A DNA stretch of 64,000 bases from a virus (IMGVR_UViG_3300027365_000011:19478-83477), one strand, 5' to 3'. Positions 41,679 through 50,505 are shown, counted from the stretch's first letter. The notes: a model not told the origin generated them from the sequence alone. Numbers and translations: made by a program.

Positions 41679-41693
41679 TTACTTGAAAGGTAA
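41679..41693. promoter_or_regulatory. Second family-1 operator in the recE-repressor gap
   Basis: TTACTT-GAA-AGGTAA has one mismatch between the arms. It lies between the repressor stop at 41719 and the operator at 41620, so the two sites may act together. Confidence 0.6.
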
Positions 41694-41718
41694 TGCTATG
41701 GGGTTTTTCTCATCCTAG

Positions 41719-42309
41719 TCAAGCTCGGCTGCCGATCCAGACTACCCTCCCGGTAACGGGAAACGCGCTTTCCGGCCGATCATCGAAATTCGGGTAATCC
41801 TCATTGTCTGTTAATATGCTAATTGAGTTATCGGTCAATCCGGGCATGACGCGGCGGATTCGCGGGCTGCTCGCCTCCGAGGCGCTGACGTACAACCCGG
41901 GTTTCTTCACCCGCTCGCATGGCTCGATCAATACAATGTCCCCGGGGTTCAATGTCGCCGACATCGCATCGTCCTCGACAATGAGCGCGGCCAGCTCCGA
42001 GGCCTTGGTCCCCGTGATAGTCGCCAGATACCGATTGTCGAAGGGCAGATCGGCGGCGCCTTCCATCAGGTTGCGCACCGTCACGATCGTCGGCGTCCGT
42101 CGGGCATATTCTATCGAGCTCGAGGGAGTGATGAGAGCCTGCGGGGGGACGCCCAGCACCTCGGCGATGCGCGTCAGCGTGACCAGGTTGATCCGCTGCG
42201 GGTCGCGCTCCCAACGACTCACATTGGCCGCCGACGTATCCAGGCGGCGCGCCAGTTCGGTAATGCTCATGCCCTGCCGTGACCGGATTTCACGAATTGC
42301 CAGTTCCAT
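41719..42309 (-). CDS. CI-like repressor with degenerate S24 domain
   Basis: The 196-residue protein has an N-terminal XRE-type HTH (MSITELARRLDTSAANVSRW, residues 14-33) and a C-terminal LexA/CI-like S24 fold (ELAALIVEDDAMSATLNPGD; ISILTDNEDYPNF). In active S24 proteins the motif reads GDSM and a Lys follows later. Here Ala115 stands in place of Ser, and the later strand (RIRRVMPG) has no Lys, so self-cleavage under SOS should be lost. It is divergent from the HTH gene at 42650 and surrounded by family-1 operators, so it is the likely master repressor. Release from lysogeny may instead need the antirepressor. Confidence 0.85.
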   Translation of the reverse strand: MELAIREIRSRQGMSITELARRLDTSAANVSRWERDPQRINLVTLTRIAEVLGVPPQALITPSSSIEYARRTPTIVTVRNLMEGAADLPFDNRYLATITGTKASELAALIVEDDAMSATLNPGDIVLIEPCERVKKPGLYVSASEASSPRIRRVMPGLTDNSISILTDNEDYPNFDDRPESAFPVTGRVVWIGSRA

Positions 42310-42600
42310 ACCCTCTCCCTAATTTTGCGAAGGGCGTGACGCTCTCATGTCATGCCGAAATCGACGCATCAGTCGCCATCGCCAAAGAACACAACGTGGC
42401 TTCCCTGCCGGGCACGCCTTTTATCTTATCGTGAGACATTCGGCATTTACTTAGGACGCCCCATCGTTGCGAATCGTGCCAAAGCGTTTCTTTTAAAGTT
42501 ACACCGCATAATACTTTACCCTAAATTAAATATCCTGTCGCCAACACCCGCCGCAACGTCCCGCCAACGGTAACGGGCGGCCTACGCCTTGCCCCCTTCG

Positions 42601-42615
42601 TTACTTTTAAGGTAA
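42601..42615. promoter_or_regulatory. Family-1 operator upstream of the replication unit (1)
   Basis: TTACTT-TTA-AGGTAA, flanked by G and C, is a perfect 7-3-7 palindrome 35 bases before the ATG at 42650. The right arm again runs into a possible -10 (TAACTT). Confidence 0.7.
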
Positions 42616-42623
42616 CTTCTCGC

Positions 42624-42638
42624 CTACTTTTCAGGTAA
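42624..42638. promoter_or_regulatory. Family-1 operator upstream of the replication unit (2)
   Basis: CTACTT-TTC-AGGTAA has one mismatch and is spaced 23 bases centre to centre from the first, so two dimers could bind on nearby DNA faces. Confidence 0.6.
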
Positions 42639-42649
42639 CGGAGACGGCC

Positions 42650-42883
42650 ATGACACTGATCGAATACCGGCGGCACGTCACGGGCATGTCCGGACACGAA
42701 ACCGCGCGCTGGCTGGGCGTGAAGCCGGCGATCTACTGGCGCTGGGAGCAGGGCCAGATGCCCAGCCCCGCCAACATGCGCGCGATCTATCGCTTCACCT
42801 GCGGGGCCGTGACGCCCAACTGCCTGGCCGGCATGGGCGAGCGCGCCAGCCATCCGCTGTTCGACGTGGGCGAGGCGGCATGA
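42650..42883 (+). CDS. Small HTH regulator (Cro-like position)
   Basis: The 77-residue protein has a HTH (HETARWLGVKPAIYWRWEQG) and a conserved tail RFTCGAVTPNCL, a pattern shared with the 65-residue protein at 54357 (YWRWETG and GQVTPN). It is the first gene opposite the repressor and controlled by two family-1 operators, the place of Cro in lambdoid phages. It overlaps the helicase start by 4 bases. It may regulate the replication unit. Confidence 0.7.
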   Translation: MTLIEYRRHVTGMSGHETARWLGVKPAIYWRWEQGQMPSPANMRAIYRFTCGAVTPNCLAGMGERASHPLFDVGEAA

Positions 42884-45522
42884 GTCACATTCAGGCGATG
42901 ACGATTCCGGTCGAGCGCCCGGACGACAATGCCAACTGGCACCACCTGCGCGGCTACCAGCAGCACACCGTCAACGGCGTGCGCGTGGCCTTTTCCCAGG
43001 GCAGCCGGGCGCCGCTGCTGGTGCTCCCGGCCGGGGGCGGCAAGACGTTCACCTCGTGCTACATGATCGACCAGGCCCAGGGGCAGGGGCGCAACGTGCT
43101 GATCCTGGTGCATCGCCAGGAGCTGGCGCGGCAGTTCTCTCAGGCCCTGACGGCCTACGGGGTGGCCCACGGGCTCATCATGGCCCACGAACGCCCCGAT
43201 CTCGCCAGGCGGGTCCAGGTCGCCAGCGTCCAGACCTATGCCAAGCGCATGGGCAAGATGAGCTGGCGCCCGCATCTCATCATCAGCGACGAAGCTCACC
43301 ACGTTACGGAAGGCAGCCTGTGGGGCCGGGTGCTCGAGAACCATGCCGGCGCGCTGCGCATGGGGCTGACCGCGACGCCGATCCGGCTCGACGGCAAGGG
43401 GCTCGGCCAGGGCCACGGCGGCTATTTCGACGCGATCGTGGAAGGCCCGTCGCCGGCCGAGCTCATGGCGCTGGGCAACCTGTGCGACTACAAGATGTTC
43501 GCCCCCGGCCAGGCGGTGGACATGAAGGGCGTGCGCCGTACCGCCGGGGACTACAACCGCAAGGATGCCGAGGAGCGCATCAACAAGCCCACCATCACCG
43601 GCAACGCCATCGAGCACTACCGTCAGCACGCGGACGGCAAGCCCGCGGTGGTGTTCTGCATGTCCCGGCGCCACGCCGAGGACGTGTGCCAGCGCTTCAA
43701 TGACGCGGGCTACCGCTTCGCGGTGCTCGACGGGACGCTGCGTGGCAAGGGGCGCGACGACGCCGGCAACGATCTGGTCGCCCAGCGCGTCGCGGCGCTG
43801 GCGGATGGCCGCCTGCACGGCCTGGTGACGGTGGATCTGGTCAGCGAGGGATTCGATTTGCCTGCTATCGAAGTGTGCATATCGCTCAGGGCCACTCAGT
43901 CGGAATCCCTCTGGATTCAGCAGTGTCTGGACGAGAAAACGGAAATACTCACTCAGCGCGGATGGGTTGGGCGTGAAGATATTAGCGATGACGACATCGT
44001 TGCGGCCTTTGATACCTCCATCGAGTCCATCCAATGGGAGCCGATTCTGAGTCGCGTGGATAGGCCGCTTGCCTCGGGCGAAGCCATGTATGCCGTTTCC
44101 GGCCCCCATCTCAACATTCGCGTCACTGACGGCCACCAGATGATCGTCAGGGGGAGGTCAGGCACTTCTAAGCGCTGGATCAAGGAAGATGCCCAGGCAG
44201 CGGCGCTGCGCCGGAGCATGTTTACCGTCCCTGTTTCCGCCACGCAGGAGCCAGGCCACCCTGCACGCCTGGCCGATGACGAGCTGCGTTTTCTTGGCTG
44301 GTTCCTTTCTGATGGCACTCACGACAAATCGAACAATGTGGTCAGGATTGGGCAGTCGTCAGCCAAACATCGCCACCTTGACTCTATTCGCCGCACGCTG
44401 CGCGGTTGCGGGTTCAAGTTCAGCGAATACCGCATCAAGCGAAAAGGCGATCAATCCCACTGCCCGGACCTCGTTCAGTTTCAGGTGTCTCGCGGACAGC
44501 CTCGCGGGCGAGACAAGCACCTTAGCGGCTGGGCGCGACTCGCGCCCTGGATCAATAAGTCGCTGCCGGAAGTTTACGAGTCCCTGACCCGCCGCCAGTT
44601 AGGCATTTTGCTGGAAACGCTCAATCTTGGTGACGGCGCGAACGGGCACAAGTCGCGCCAGGGAAAGAAGGCCATGTTCATCACATGCGGCGACAACTCA
44701 GTTATGGCCGAGCGCCTGCAGTCCCTGCTGGTGCGGAGAGGCTATCGCTGCAACCTAAGCATCTACCAGAAAGGCGACAAAGGCCCTTGGTGGTCGCTCC
44801 AGATAAATGACACGCAACACGCCACCATCGCCGGCACGTCAGTCAAGGACGGCCGTATCGGTGCCGGAAGGCAGTATCGACGCTCACGCTTCACGGAGGT
44901 CGATCACGCCCCCGGTGAGCGCGTCTGGTGCGTGGAGAATGCGCTGGGAACGCTGGTCACGCGCCGCAACGGCAAGGTCGCCATTGTCGGCAACTGCGCT
45001 CGGTCCCTCCGCCCCGCCGACGGCAAGCCCTACGCGGTCATCCTCGATCATGTCGGCAACTCCCGGCGCCACGGCCTGCCCGACGACGACCGCGACTGGT
45101 CGCTGGCCGGCAAGAAGAAGGGCAAGAAGGCCGGTGACAGCGAATCGGCGGCGCCGATCAAGCAATGCGAGGCCTGCGGCCACGTCCACCGCCCGGGGCC
45201 GCCCCAGTGTCCCGAGTGTGGCGAGGCCTACGAGACCCAGGCCCGCAAGGTGGAGGAGGTCGACGGCCAGCTCGAGGAAGTCAAGCGCCGCGCCGACGAA
45301 AAGCGCCAGCGCAAGAAGGAGATCGAGCAAGCCCAATCGCTGCCCGAGCTGCTGTATCTGGCCGAGAAGTACGGCTACAAGCCCAATTGGGCGCATATCA
45401 AGTACCGGCAGAAGCTGGCCGCCCAGCAGGGCAAGTACCGCGGCGGCAAGCCCCCGCGCCACCTGCCGCCGATTCCGCCGGTGGAAGTCTACGACCGTGA
45501 CAACCAGGGAGCCGCCCAATGA
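42880..45522 (+). CDS. DEAH-box superfamily 2 helicase with intein
   Basis: The 880-residue precursor yields a 523-residue helicase. LPAGGGKTFTS (about 50-60) is Walker A, ISDEAHH (about 135-141) motif II, GLTATPIRLDG motif III, and WIQQ/CARSLRP motif VI, where the intein sits. After the helicase core come two zinc-type pairs (CEACGHVHRPGPPQCPEC) and a charged helix. Family members open duplex DNA in replication or repair. The gene is coupled to the HTH gene and to the VRR-NUC gene, both by 4-base overlaps. Activity should depend on intein splicing. Confidence 0.88.
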   Translation: MSHIQAMTIPVERPDDNANWHHLRGYQQHTVNGVRVAFSQGSRAPLLVLPAGGGKTFTSCYMIDQAQGQGRNVLILVHRQELARQFSQALTAYGVAHGLIMAHERPDLARRVQVASVQTYAKRMGKMSWRPHLIISDEAHHVTEGSLWGRVLENHAGALRMGLTATPIRLDGKGLGQGHGGYFDAIVEGPSPAELMALGNLCDYKMFAPGQAVDMKGVRRTAGDYNRKDAEERINKPTITGNAIEHYRQHADGKPAVVFCMSRRHAEDVCQRFNDAGYRFAVLDGTLRGKGRDDAGNDLVAQRVAALADGRLHGLVTVDLVSEGFDLPAIEVCISLRATQSESLWIQQCLDEKTEILTQRGWVGREDISDDDIVAAFDTSIESIQWEPILSRVDRPLASGEAMYAVSGPHLNIRVTDGHQMIVRGRSGTSKRWIKEDAQAAALRRSMFTVPVSATQEPGHPARLADDELRFLGWFLSDGTHDKSNNVVRIGQSSAKHRHLDSIRRTLRGCGFKFSEYRIKRKGDQSHCPDLVQFQVSRGQPRGRDKHLSGWARLAPWINKSLPEVYESLTRRQLGILLETLNLGDGANGHKSRQGKKAMFITCGDNSVMAERLQSLLVRRGYRCNLSIYQKGDKGPWWSLQINDTQHATIAGTSVKDGRIGAGRQYRRSRFTEVDHAPGERVWCVENALGTLVTRRNGKVAIVGNCARSLRPADGKPYAVILDHVGNSRRHGLPDDDRDWSLAGKKKGKKAGDSESAAPIKQCEACGHVHRPGPPQCPECGEAYETQARKVEEVDGQLEEVKRRADEKRQRKKEIEQAQSLPELLYLAEKYGYKPNWAHIKYRQKLAAQQGKYRGGKPPRHLPPIPPVEVYDRDNQGAAQ
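43924..44994 (+). other. Intein in helicase motif VI (class 1, LAGLIDADG)
   Basis: Residues 349-705 (357 residues) form the insert. It starts CLDEKTEILTQRGW and ends RNGKVAIVGN before Cys, so it has the standard Cys1, terminal Asn and Cys+1. VTDGHQM is the block B region (His). FLGWFLSDGTHD and LLETLNLGDGANG look like the two LAGLIDADG helices. The insertion splits the arginine-finger motif QxxxRxxR of the helicase. The insert has lower G+C than the flanking gene. Confidence 0.88.
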
Positions 45523-45917
45523 GCGAGCACAAGATCCAGAATGAGTGCCGGCTGGCGCTGAGTCAGCACAAGCGCGGCGTCTACTGGCGGGCCAACGTGG
45601 GCCAGGCCTGGACGGGCAACCGGATCGTGCGCAACCGCGACGGCAGCCTCACCATTTACGAGCCGCGGCCGTTCCAGACCGGGCTGCCCAAGGGCTTTCC
45701 CGACCTGTTCGGCATGACCGATGTGACCATTACCCCGGAAATGGTCGGGCACACCTTGCCGGTCTACACCGGCCTCGAGGTCAAGCGCCCCGGCAAGAAA
45801 CCCTCCGAACAGCAGGCCAAGCACCTGAGCCTGCTGCAACGTCGCGGCGCCCTGGCCGGCGTCGTCACCAGCCCTGACGACGCGCTGGCGCTGACCGCCC
45901 AGTACGACAAGGGCTGA
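45519..45917 (+). CDS. VRR-NUC domain nuclease
   Basis: The 132-residue protein is close to the size of a stand-alone VRR-NUC nuclease. GLPKGFPDLFGMTDV holds the catalytic Asp and GLEVKRPGKKPSEQQ the ExK...Q residues of the PD-(D/E)XK fold. Such nucleases are found next to phage helicases and primases and may cut branched DNA. It overlaps the helicase by 4 bases and is 6 bases before the primase-helicase. Confidence 0.85.
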   Translation: MSEHKIQNECRLALSQHKRGVYWRANVGQAWTGNRIVRNRDGSLTIYEPRPFQTGLPKGFPDLFGMTDVTITPEMVGHTLPVYTGLEVKRPGKKPSEQQAKHLSLLQRRGALAGVVTSPDDALALTAQYDKG

Positions 45918-45923
45918 CCCTCC

Positions 45924-48470
45924 ATGGCAGGCAGAAAAAGCAAGTTCGCCCACTTCGTCGCCGGGCTCACGTTCTGCGAGCCGGCCGACATGATCCAGCA
46001 TTTCTGGCCCGAACTGATGGAGCACGCCGCGCGCGTCGAGGCCAGCCTGGATGGCGTCGAGATCGTCACCGACGGCCAGCGCCACTACCTGCGCAACCTG
46101 AAAGGGGAGGACGACCAGCGCCAGTATTACATCGCCAACCTGGTCACGGACGGCGACGACACGGTATGGCCGTCCGTGACCTTCGGCAGCTTCAAGCAAC
46201 GCCTGGACAACGTGTATTTCAAGCCGCGCGACCTGGTGTGGCGCTCGTTCGAGAGCCACAAGGACGACGTGGTGGTCGACCTCGACCGCCACGCCGCGTA
46301 TCGCGAGCGCATCAAGGAAGCCCGTCAGGAAGCGCAGCGCCAGGCGATCGCCAACGAGACCATCAAGCGCGAAGCCCAGGAGGCCGCCGCCGAGGCTGCG
46401 GCCCAGGCCTGGCAGGCCGCCCAGGGCGTCGACCCCGCCGAATCCCACGCCTACCTGCTCAACAAGGGGCTGTCGATTCAGGGGCGGGTCCGGGTCGCGG
46501 CACACCGCCTGAGCGGCCGGCTGTACAGCCATACCTACCGCCAGTGGTACCCCCAGGCCACCATCGTCGACACCGGCGACCTGCTGCTGCCGGTGTACTC
46601 CGCCGACCCGACGACCCCCGGGCTCATCAACGTCCAGCGCATCGCCCGCGACGGCAGCAAGCGATTCCTGATGGGCGGCCAGAAAAAACTGGGCTACATG
46701 CCGGTCATGCCGGACGGCTGGAGCGGCGGTGCTCCCGACGCCCTGGTCATCGTGGAGGGCTATGCGACCGGGGCGAGCCTGCTGCATACGCGCGCCTTCG
46801 GCGAACGCCGGGTGGCGATCATCGTCGCCTTCGACAGCGGCAACGTGGCCGGCGTGGCGGCGGCGCTGATGGAGAAATACCCCGGCACGCCGGTCATCCT
46901 GGCCGCGGACAACGACCAGTCGACCCCCGGCAACCCGGGCATGACGCTGGCCGCCAACCTCAAGACCGACCCGGCCCTGCGGTTGCCGTTCATCGCCCCG
47001 ACGCTCCCGGACGGCGACACCCGCAAGGTCGACTTCGATGACCTGCGCCAGTGGTCGGGCGAGGCCGAAGTTACCCGCCAGGTGGCCGACCAGTTCGACG
47101 GCGCGGTGCATTTCTGGCGGCTGCACCATGACCCGGAATACCGCCAGAAGGTCGAGAGCGGCGAGGAAGGGGAGGGGCGCCCGGCGCTCAATATCCGCGA
47201 CCACTCGGAAGTGGTGGACGATTTTTCCTGGCCGAACCAGAAGCGCGGCTCGGTCGGCAAGCCGCTGCCCACGGAGGAAAACCTCGAGTGGATGACCCGC
47301 CAGTACGGCATCACCATGCGCTACAACGAAATCACCAAGGACGTGGAGATCGACGTACCCGGCGAGAATTTCAGCATCGACAACCGCAACAACGTCTCGC
47401 TGTCGAAGATCCGCGACCTGTGCGCGCGCAATGAGCTGCCCCGCGAGGACGTGGAATCCAAGGTCAAGGCGATCGCCGATCGTCAACGCTTCAACCCGAT
47501 CGTCGCCTGGATCAAGTCGCGCCCCTGGGACGGCCACGACTACCTGACGGACCTGTTCAACACCCTGACGCTGGCGCCCGATGTCGACCCCAAGCTGGCC
47601 AAGCTGCTGCTGGTCAAGTGGATGCTCGGCGCCGTGGCGCTGGCCGACAATCAGGGCCATATCTGGTCGAAATCGGTACTGGTGTTCACCGGCGAACAGT
47701 CCCAGGGCAAGACGAGCTGGTTTCGCGCCCTGGTCCCGGAGTCGACCGGCCTGACGAGCTGCATTGCCGACGGCCTGCACCTGGACCCCGCGGACAAGGA
47801 CACCGTGGCCACGGTGCTGTCGCACTGGCTGGTCGAGCTGGGCGAGCTGGACGCGACATTCCGCAAGGCGGACATCGCCCGCCTCAAGGCGTTCATCACC
47901 AAGAAGACCGACAAGCTGCGCCGCCCCTATGATCGTCAGGACAGCGAATACCCGCGGCGCACGGCGCTGTTCGCGTCGGTCAACGAAGACCGCTTCATGC
48001 AGGACCAGACCGGCAACTCACGCTGGTGGGCAATCGAGGTGCTGGCGCTCGATCACGAGCACGACATCGACATGCAGCAGGCCTGGGCGCAGTGCCATCA
48101 CCTGCTCGAGCAGGGCATGAAGCACTACCTGAGCCCGGCCGAGGAAGCCATGCTTGCCGGGTCGAATACCCGCTTCGAGCAGGTCGACCCGCTCGAGGAA
48201 ATGATCCTCAGCAGCTTCGAGGTCGAGGTGGGCTATGACGCCAACGGCTCGCCGGTCTACCGTTACGATCCACACTCGACCGTCGACATGACGGCGACTC
48301 AGGTGCTGATTCACGCGGGCATCGACAAGCCCACACGCAGCCAGGCCACCACGGCGGGGGCGTTCCTGCGCAAGCTGACCGGGGCCAAGGCGCGCCGGGC
48401 GGCCGCGGGCAATGTCTACCGGATGCCGGCGCCGAAGCAGCGGGGTGGCCAGGGGCCGGGGGGAGCGTGA
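45924..48470 (+). CDS. Primase-helicase (Toprim + VapE-type ATPase)
   Basis: The 848-residue protein combines a Toprim domain (ALVIVEGYATGASLLHTRAF near residues 271-290, with DNDQS further on) with a C-terminal VapE/virulence-associated E ATPase: VLVFTGEQSQGKTSWFRAL (Walker A, about 585-603), VELGELDATFRKADIARLK and RRTALFASVNEDRFMQDQTG. It should prime and unwind at the phage or plasmid origin. It is the last gene of the replication unit; a convergent terminator follows. The nearest origin candidate is the repeat region at 54.8-55.1 kb. Confidence 0.85.
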   Translation: MAGRKSKFAHFVAGLTFCEPADMIQHFWPELMEHAARVEASLDGVEIVTDGQRHYLRNLKGEDDQRQYYIANLVTDGDDTVWPSVTFGSFKQRLDNVYFKPRDLVWRSFESHKDDVVVDLDRHAAYRERIKEARQEAQRQAIANETIKREAQEAAAEAAAQAWQAAQGVDPAESHAYLLNKGLSIQGRVRVAAHRLSGRLYSHTYRQWYPQATIVDTGDLLLPVYSADPTTPGLINVQRIARDGSKRFLMGGQKKLGYMPVMPDGWSGGAPDALVIVEGYATGASLLHTRAFGERRVAIIVAFDSGNVAGVAAALMEKYPGTPVILAADNDQSTPGNPGMTLAANLKTDPALRLPFIAPTLPDGDTRKVDFDDLRQWSGEAEVTRQVADQFDGAVHFWRLHHDPEYRQKVESGEEGEGRPALNIRDHSEVVDDFSWPNQKRGSVGKPLPTEENLEWMTRQYGITMRYNEITKDVEIDVPGENFSIDNRNNVSLSKIRDLCARNELPREDVESKVKAIADRQRFNPIVAWIKSRPWDGHDYLTDLFNTLTLAPDVDPKLAKLLLVKWMLGAVALADNQGHIWSKSVLVFTGEQSQGKTSWFRALVPESTGLTSCIADGLHLDPADKDTVATVLSHWLVELGELDATFRKADIARLKAFITKKTDKLRRPYDRQDSEYPRRTALFASVNEDRFMQDQTGNSRWWAIEVLALDHEHDIDMQQAWAQCHHLLEQGMKHYLSPAEEAMLAGSNTRFEQVDPLEEMILSSFEVEVGYDANGSPVYRYDPHSTVDMTATQVLIHAGIDKPTRSQATTAGAFLRKLTGAKARRAAAGNVYRMPAPKQRGGQGPGGA

Positions 48471-48502
48471 CAGGGAATCGGGAAAGCGGGGGAGGAAATG
48501 AA

Positions 48503-48527
48503 GAAGGGCTGCTTAGTGCAGCCCTTC
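48503..48527. terminator. Convergent terminator after the primase
   Basis: GAAGGGCTGC and GCAGCCCTTC form a 10-bp stem with a 5-base loop between convergent genes. The T run is short, but stem strength and place support termination. Confidence 0.7.
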
Positions 48528-48530
48528 GTG

Positions 48531-48767
48531 CTATTTACCGTCTGTGTCCAGCAGATCGGTTAGGGTTTCCAGCTCGAACTCCTGGTTCTCGATGACCGCC
48601 TCGGCATGCACGCTCCCCGTCCGCGCCAGCCGAATCATTTGCTGAGTGTCGGGGTTTTCCTTGGCCCCTTCGCTGATGATGGCCTGCATCACCGACTGCG
48701 ATTCCCGCACACACTCCAGCGCGCTCTCGACCGCATCAATCGCACGCTTGCTGTCACTAGAACCCAT
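48531..48767 (-). CDS. Small helical acidic protein, unknown
   Basis: ATG 48767 behind AGAGGAAG gives 78 residues. It is all helical (AIDAVESALECVRESQSVMQ; NQEFELETLTDLLDTDGK) with an acidic end. It is transcribed alone towards the terminator at 48503. No family is assigned. Confidence 0.6.
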   Translation of the reverse strand: MGSSDSKRAIDAVESALECVRESQSVMQAIISEGAKENPDTQQMIRLARTGSVHAEAVIENQEFELETLTDLLDTDGK

Positions 48768-49258
48768 TTGACTTCCTCTTTCCCTTCGGGCATTCCGCCG
48801 CGTGTTATGGTTCAACCAGGTTTATTGGGATAGCCCGTTCAACGAAATACTCGCGATTTATAGGCTGAAACCTGCTGAAAAATTCCGTCTCGCAACGGCG
48901 CTGGGGCCGGCGATCGGAAAGGTTATGAATTGGCGCGGAGTCCCTTCATGGCGCTTGTCGCTTGCGAGATACGCCCGTCCTTGGGCGGTGTCGACTGGGA
49001 TACGGGGCAACCTGTATGGTATGGCGGCACATTTTTGTCTCTATGGTTTGTGCCACCCAAATGATTACTTTTAAGGAAAACTTATGGCGGGTAATTTACC
49101 CTAGATGCCTTTTTTTGTCTACGCTTTAAAAGGCATTACACCATTACTTTAATACGCTCGTTTCGAAAAATAAGCCTCATTCGACACGCACCCAATAAAT
49201 GCACGGTTTGTCGTTGTTCTCATGCCAATAACCGACACGCTTTTCGATACAAGCGGGC
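48768..49258. other. Gene-poor, AT-rich regulatory gap
   Basis: No convincing gene is seen in these 490 bases. The segment holds a family-1-like site at 49065, a perfect GGGTAA-T-TTACCC palindrome at 49089-49101, and an AT-rich inverted repeat, ATGCCTTTT (49105-49113) with AAAAGGCAT (49128-49136), that could end transcription in both directions. It probably separates the minus-strand accessory operon from the 48531 gene. Confidence 0.5.
49065..49079. promoter_or_regulatory. Family-1-like operator
   Basis: TTACTT-TTA-AGGAAA differs from consensus by one base in the right arm. It is followed by the GGGTAA-T-TTACCC palindrome, which has the half-sites in the opposite order. Confidence 0.45.
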
Positions 49259-49420
49259 TCAGGCGGCCGGCACCAGCCGGACCAACTCCGACTCCCGAAA
49301 CGGCCGTTCCGTGCCATCGACCAGACGCACCCACCACGATCGGCCGTTGCCGCCCGGGCAGCGGTCCATGAGCTCGCCCACGCCGACAGGCGACAGCACC
49401 GGGGCTCCCGTGAATAACAT
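49259..49420 (-). CDS. Short protein, SH3/KOW-like, end of accessory operon
   Basis: This 53-residue frame starts at ATG 49420 and ends at TGA 49259-49261. GVGELMDRCPGGNGRSWWVR followed by DGTERPFRESELVRL has the look of a small beta-barrel, as in many short phage proteins. It follows the 49424 gene by 3 bases. No function is assigned. Confidence 0.6.
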   Translation of the reverse strand: MLFTGAPVLSPVGVGELMDRCPGGNGRSWWVRLVDGTERPFRESELVRLVPAA

Positions 49421-49423
49421 GGC

Positions 49424-49783
49424 TCACTCCACTTCCAGGGCGGCGGGCTGCGCCGGCAGCTCGCCGACATCGAAGTACACCGGCAGCCCCAGCTCCTCGG
49501 CCCGCGCGATCTCCGCGCGCGTGCCGTCGCTGGCCTGCCAGTTGGGCGCCACCACCACCACGTCGCATTTCTCCATGACGTTCAGGGTCAACGCCAGCCA
49601 GAAGTCGTCATCGCCGACGTGCTCGAGGCCGGTGGACAGGTTATGCGGCACGATGGGGTGCCAGCCGCGCTCGGCGACCAGCACGCCCACCTGGCGGGCG
49701 CGGTTGACGTTGACGGTGACGCCCAGCGGCGTGGCGGCGCGGTACGGGCCGGCCACATAGGCCAGCGGGGGATTACTCGGCAT
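49424..49783 (-). CDS. Nucleoside deoxyribosyltransferase-like protein (DUF4406)
   Basis: The 119-residue protein matches the DUF4406/nucleoside 2-deoxyribosyltransferase-like pattern: YVAGPYRAATPLGVTVNVNR at the start, then WLALTLNVMEKCDVVVVAPN and DGTRAEIARAEELGLPVYF. These have a small Rossmann-like fold; many phage members are of unproven activity but may handle nucleotides or nucleobases. It overlaps the upstream gene by 11 bases in the accessory operon. Confidence 0.75.
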   Translation of the reverse strand: MPSNPPLAYVAGPYRAATPLGVTVNVNRARQVGVLVAERGWHPIVPHNLSTGLEHVGDDDFWLALTLNVMEKCDVVVVAPNWQASDGTRAEIARAEELGLPVYFDVGELPAQPAALEVE

Positions 49784-50318
49784 TGATGATGTCCTCGATG
49801 GCTTGATCGGTCAGGTCCAGGTCGTGCTGGTGGCGGTACAGGATCGGCGCCATGCCCGGGGAGCCTTTCGCCCAGGGCTTCATGATGGTCACGCGGTCGA
49901 CCAGGTGATTGGGGTTGCCGCGGGCCTCGGCAGCCTCCATGGCAGCCTCAAGGAACGGCACGATGCCCTGACCGACGGCGGTGAACGCCTGGTCGGTGCG
50001 GATCTCCACCGAATCCAGGTACTCCTTGCCGCCGTCCGGGTTGCGGAAGTACGCGATGGCCAGCACGCTCCACTGCATCGGCACGCAGATGGTCATGTCG
50101 TGCAGGTCGTCGCGGCTGACATCGAGCGGCAATGGCACCGAAAAGCCCCAGTGCAGGAACCCGCTCTGGCGTCGAACCTCATAGAAGGTCCGGGCGTAGC
50201 GGTTCGTTGTCCGCCGCAGGTACTTGGCCCGCTTCGCCGAAACGGCGGCCTTCTTCTCGGCAGCGCGGCGCTCACGACGGTTGGCCGGGGCCTGGCGATC
50301 ATTAGCGGCGTGCGACAT
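49773..50318 (-). CDS. Accessory-operon protein, unknown
   Basis: The 181-residue protein has a Lys/Arg-rich N-terminus (NRRERRAAEKKAAVSAKRAK), a beta-rich middle (FLHWGFSVPLPLDVSRDDLH) and a helical end. It overlaps both neighbours. No family is recognised. Confidence 0.6.
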   Translation of the reverse strand: MSHAANDRQAPANRRERRAAEKKAAVSAKRAKYLRRTTNRYARTFYEVRRQSGFLHWGFSVPLPLDVSRDDLHDMTICVPMQWSVLAIAYFRNPDGGKEYLDSVEIRTDQAFTAVGQGIVPFLEAAMEAAEARGNPNHLVDRVTIMKPWAKGSPGMAPILYRHQHDLDLTDQAIEDIINAE

Positions 50319-50505
50319 GCTGGATTCTCCGGTTCACTTCGCGGCTGTCCCGTGAGCCGCAGCGTTTGCAGTAGTCGAGTTCGATGCGCTCGAACGTCTC
50401 GGGGTCAAGGTCGGTCTTGTCGCTGGCGCCGACGTGGCGGCAACAGCCCGGGCACCAGTAGTCCAGGCCGCGACCGCGGCGCAGGGCAGGGCGGTGGCGA
50501 ATCAT
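50302..50505 (-). CDS. Small zinc-ribbon protein
   Basis: ATG 50505 overlaps the upstream stop (TGATG) and gives 67 residues. Two CxxC pairs (CPGCCRHVG; CKRCGSRD) form a zinc ribbon. It may bind nucleic acid or protein; nothing more specific is visible. Confidence 0.6.
   Translation of the reverse strand: MIRHRPALRRGRGLDYWCPGCCRHVGASDKTDLDPETFERIELDYCKRCGSRDSREVNRRIQHVARR

Larger units (their letters stand above)
42310..42649. promoter_or_regulatory. Divergent immunity control region
   Basis: This 340-base gene-free region separates the repressor (-) from the small HTH gene (+). Its middle (about 42400-42540) is AT-rich, with TTTACCC and TTAAATATCC-type sequence. No open frame here looks coding. 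The right end holds two family-1 operators. It should contain the promoters of both units, but I can fix no -35/-10 pair with certainty. Confidence 0.6.

Noticed and set aside
45489-47825. 778-residue minus-strand open frame opposite the primase-helicase
   Set aside because: Shadow of a well-supported Toprim/VapE gene.
48802-49074. 90-residue plus-strand frame in the AT-rich gap
   Set aside because: No ribosome site, unlikely composition, and it runs through an operator-like site; treated as non-coding.
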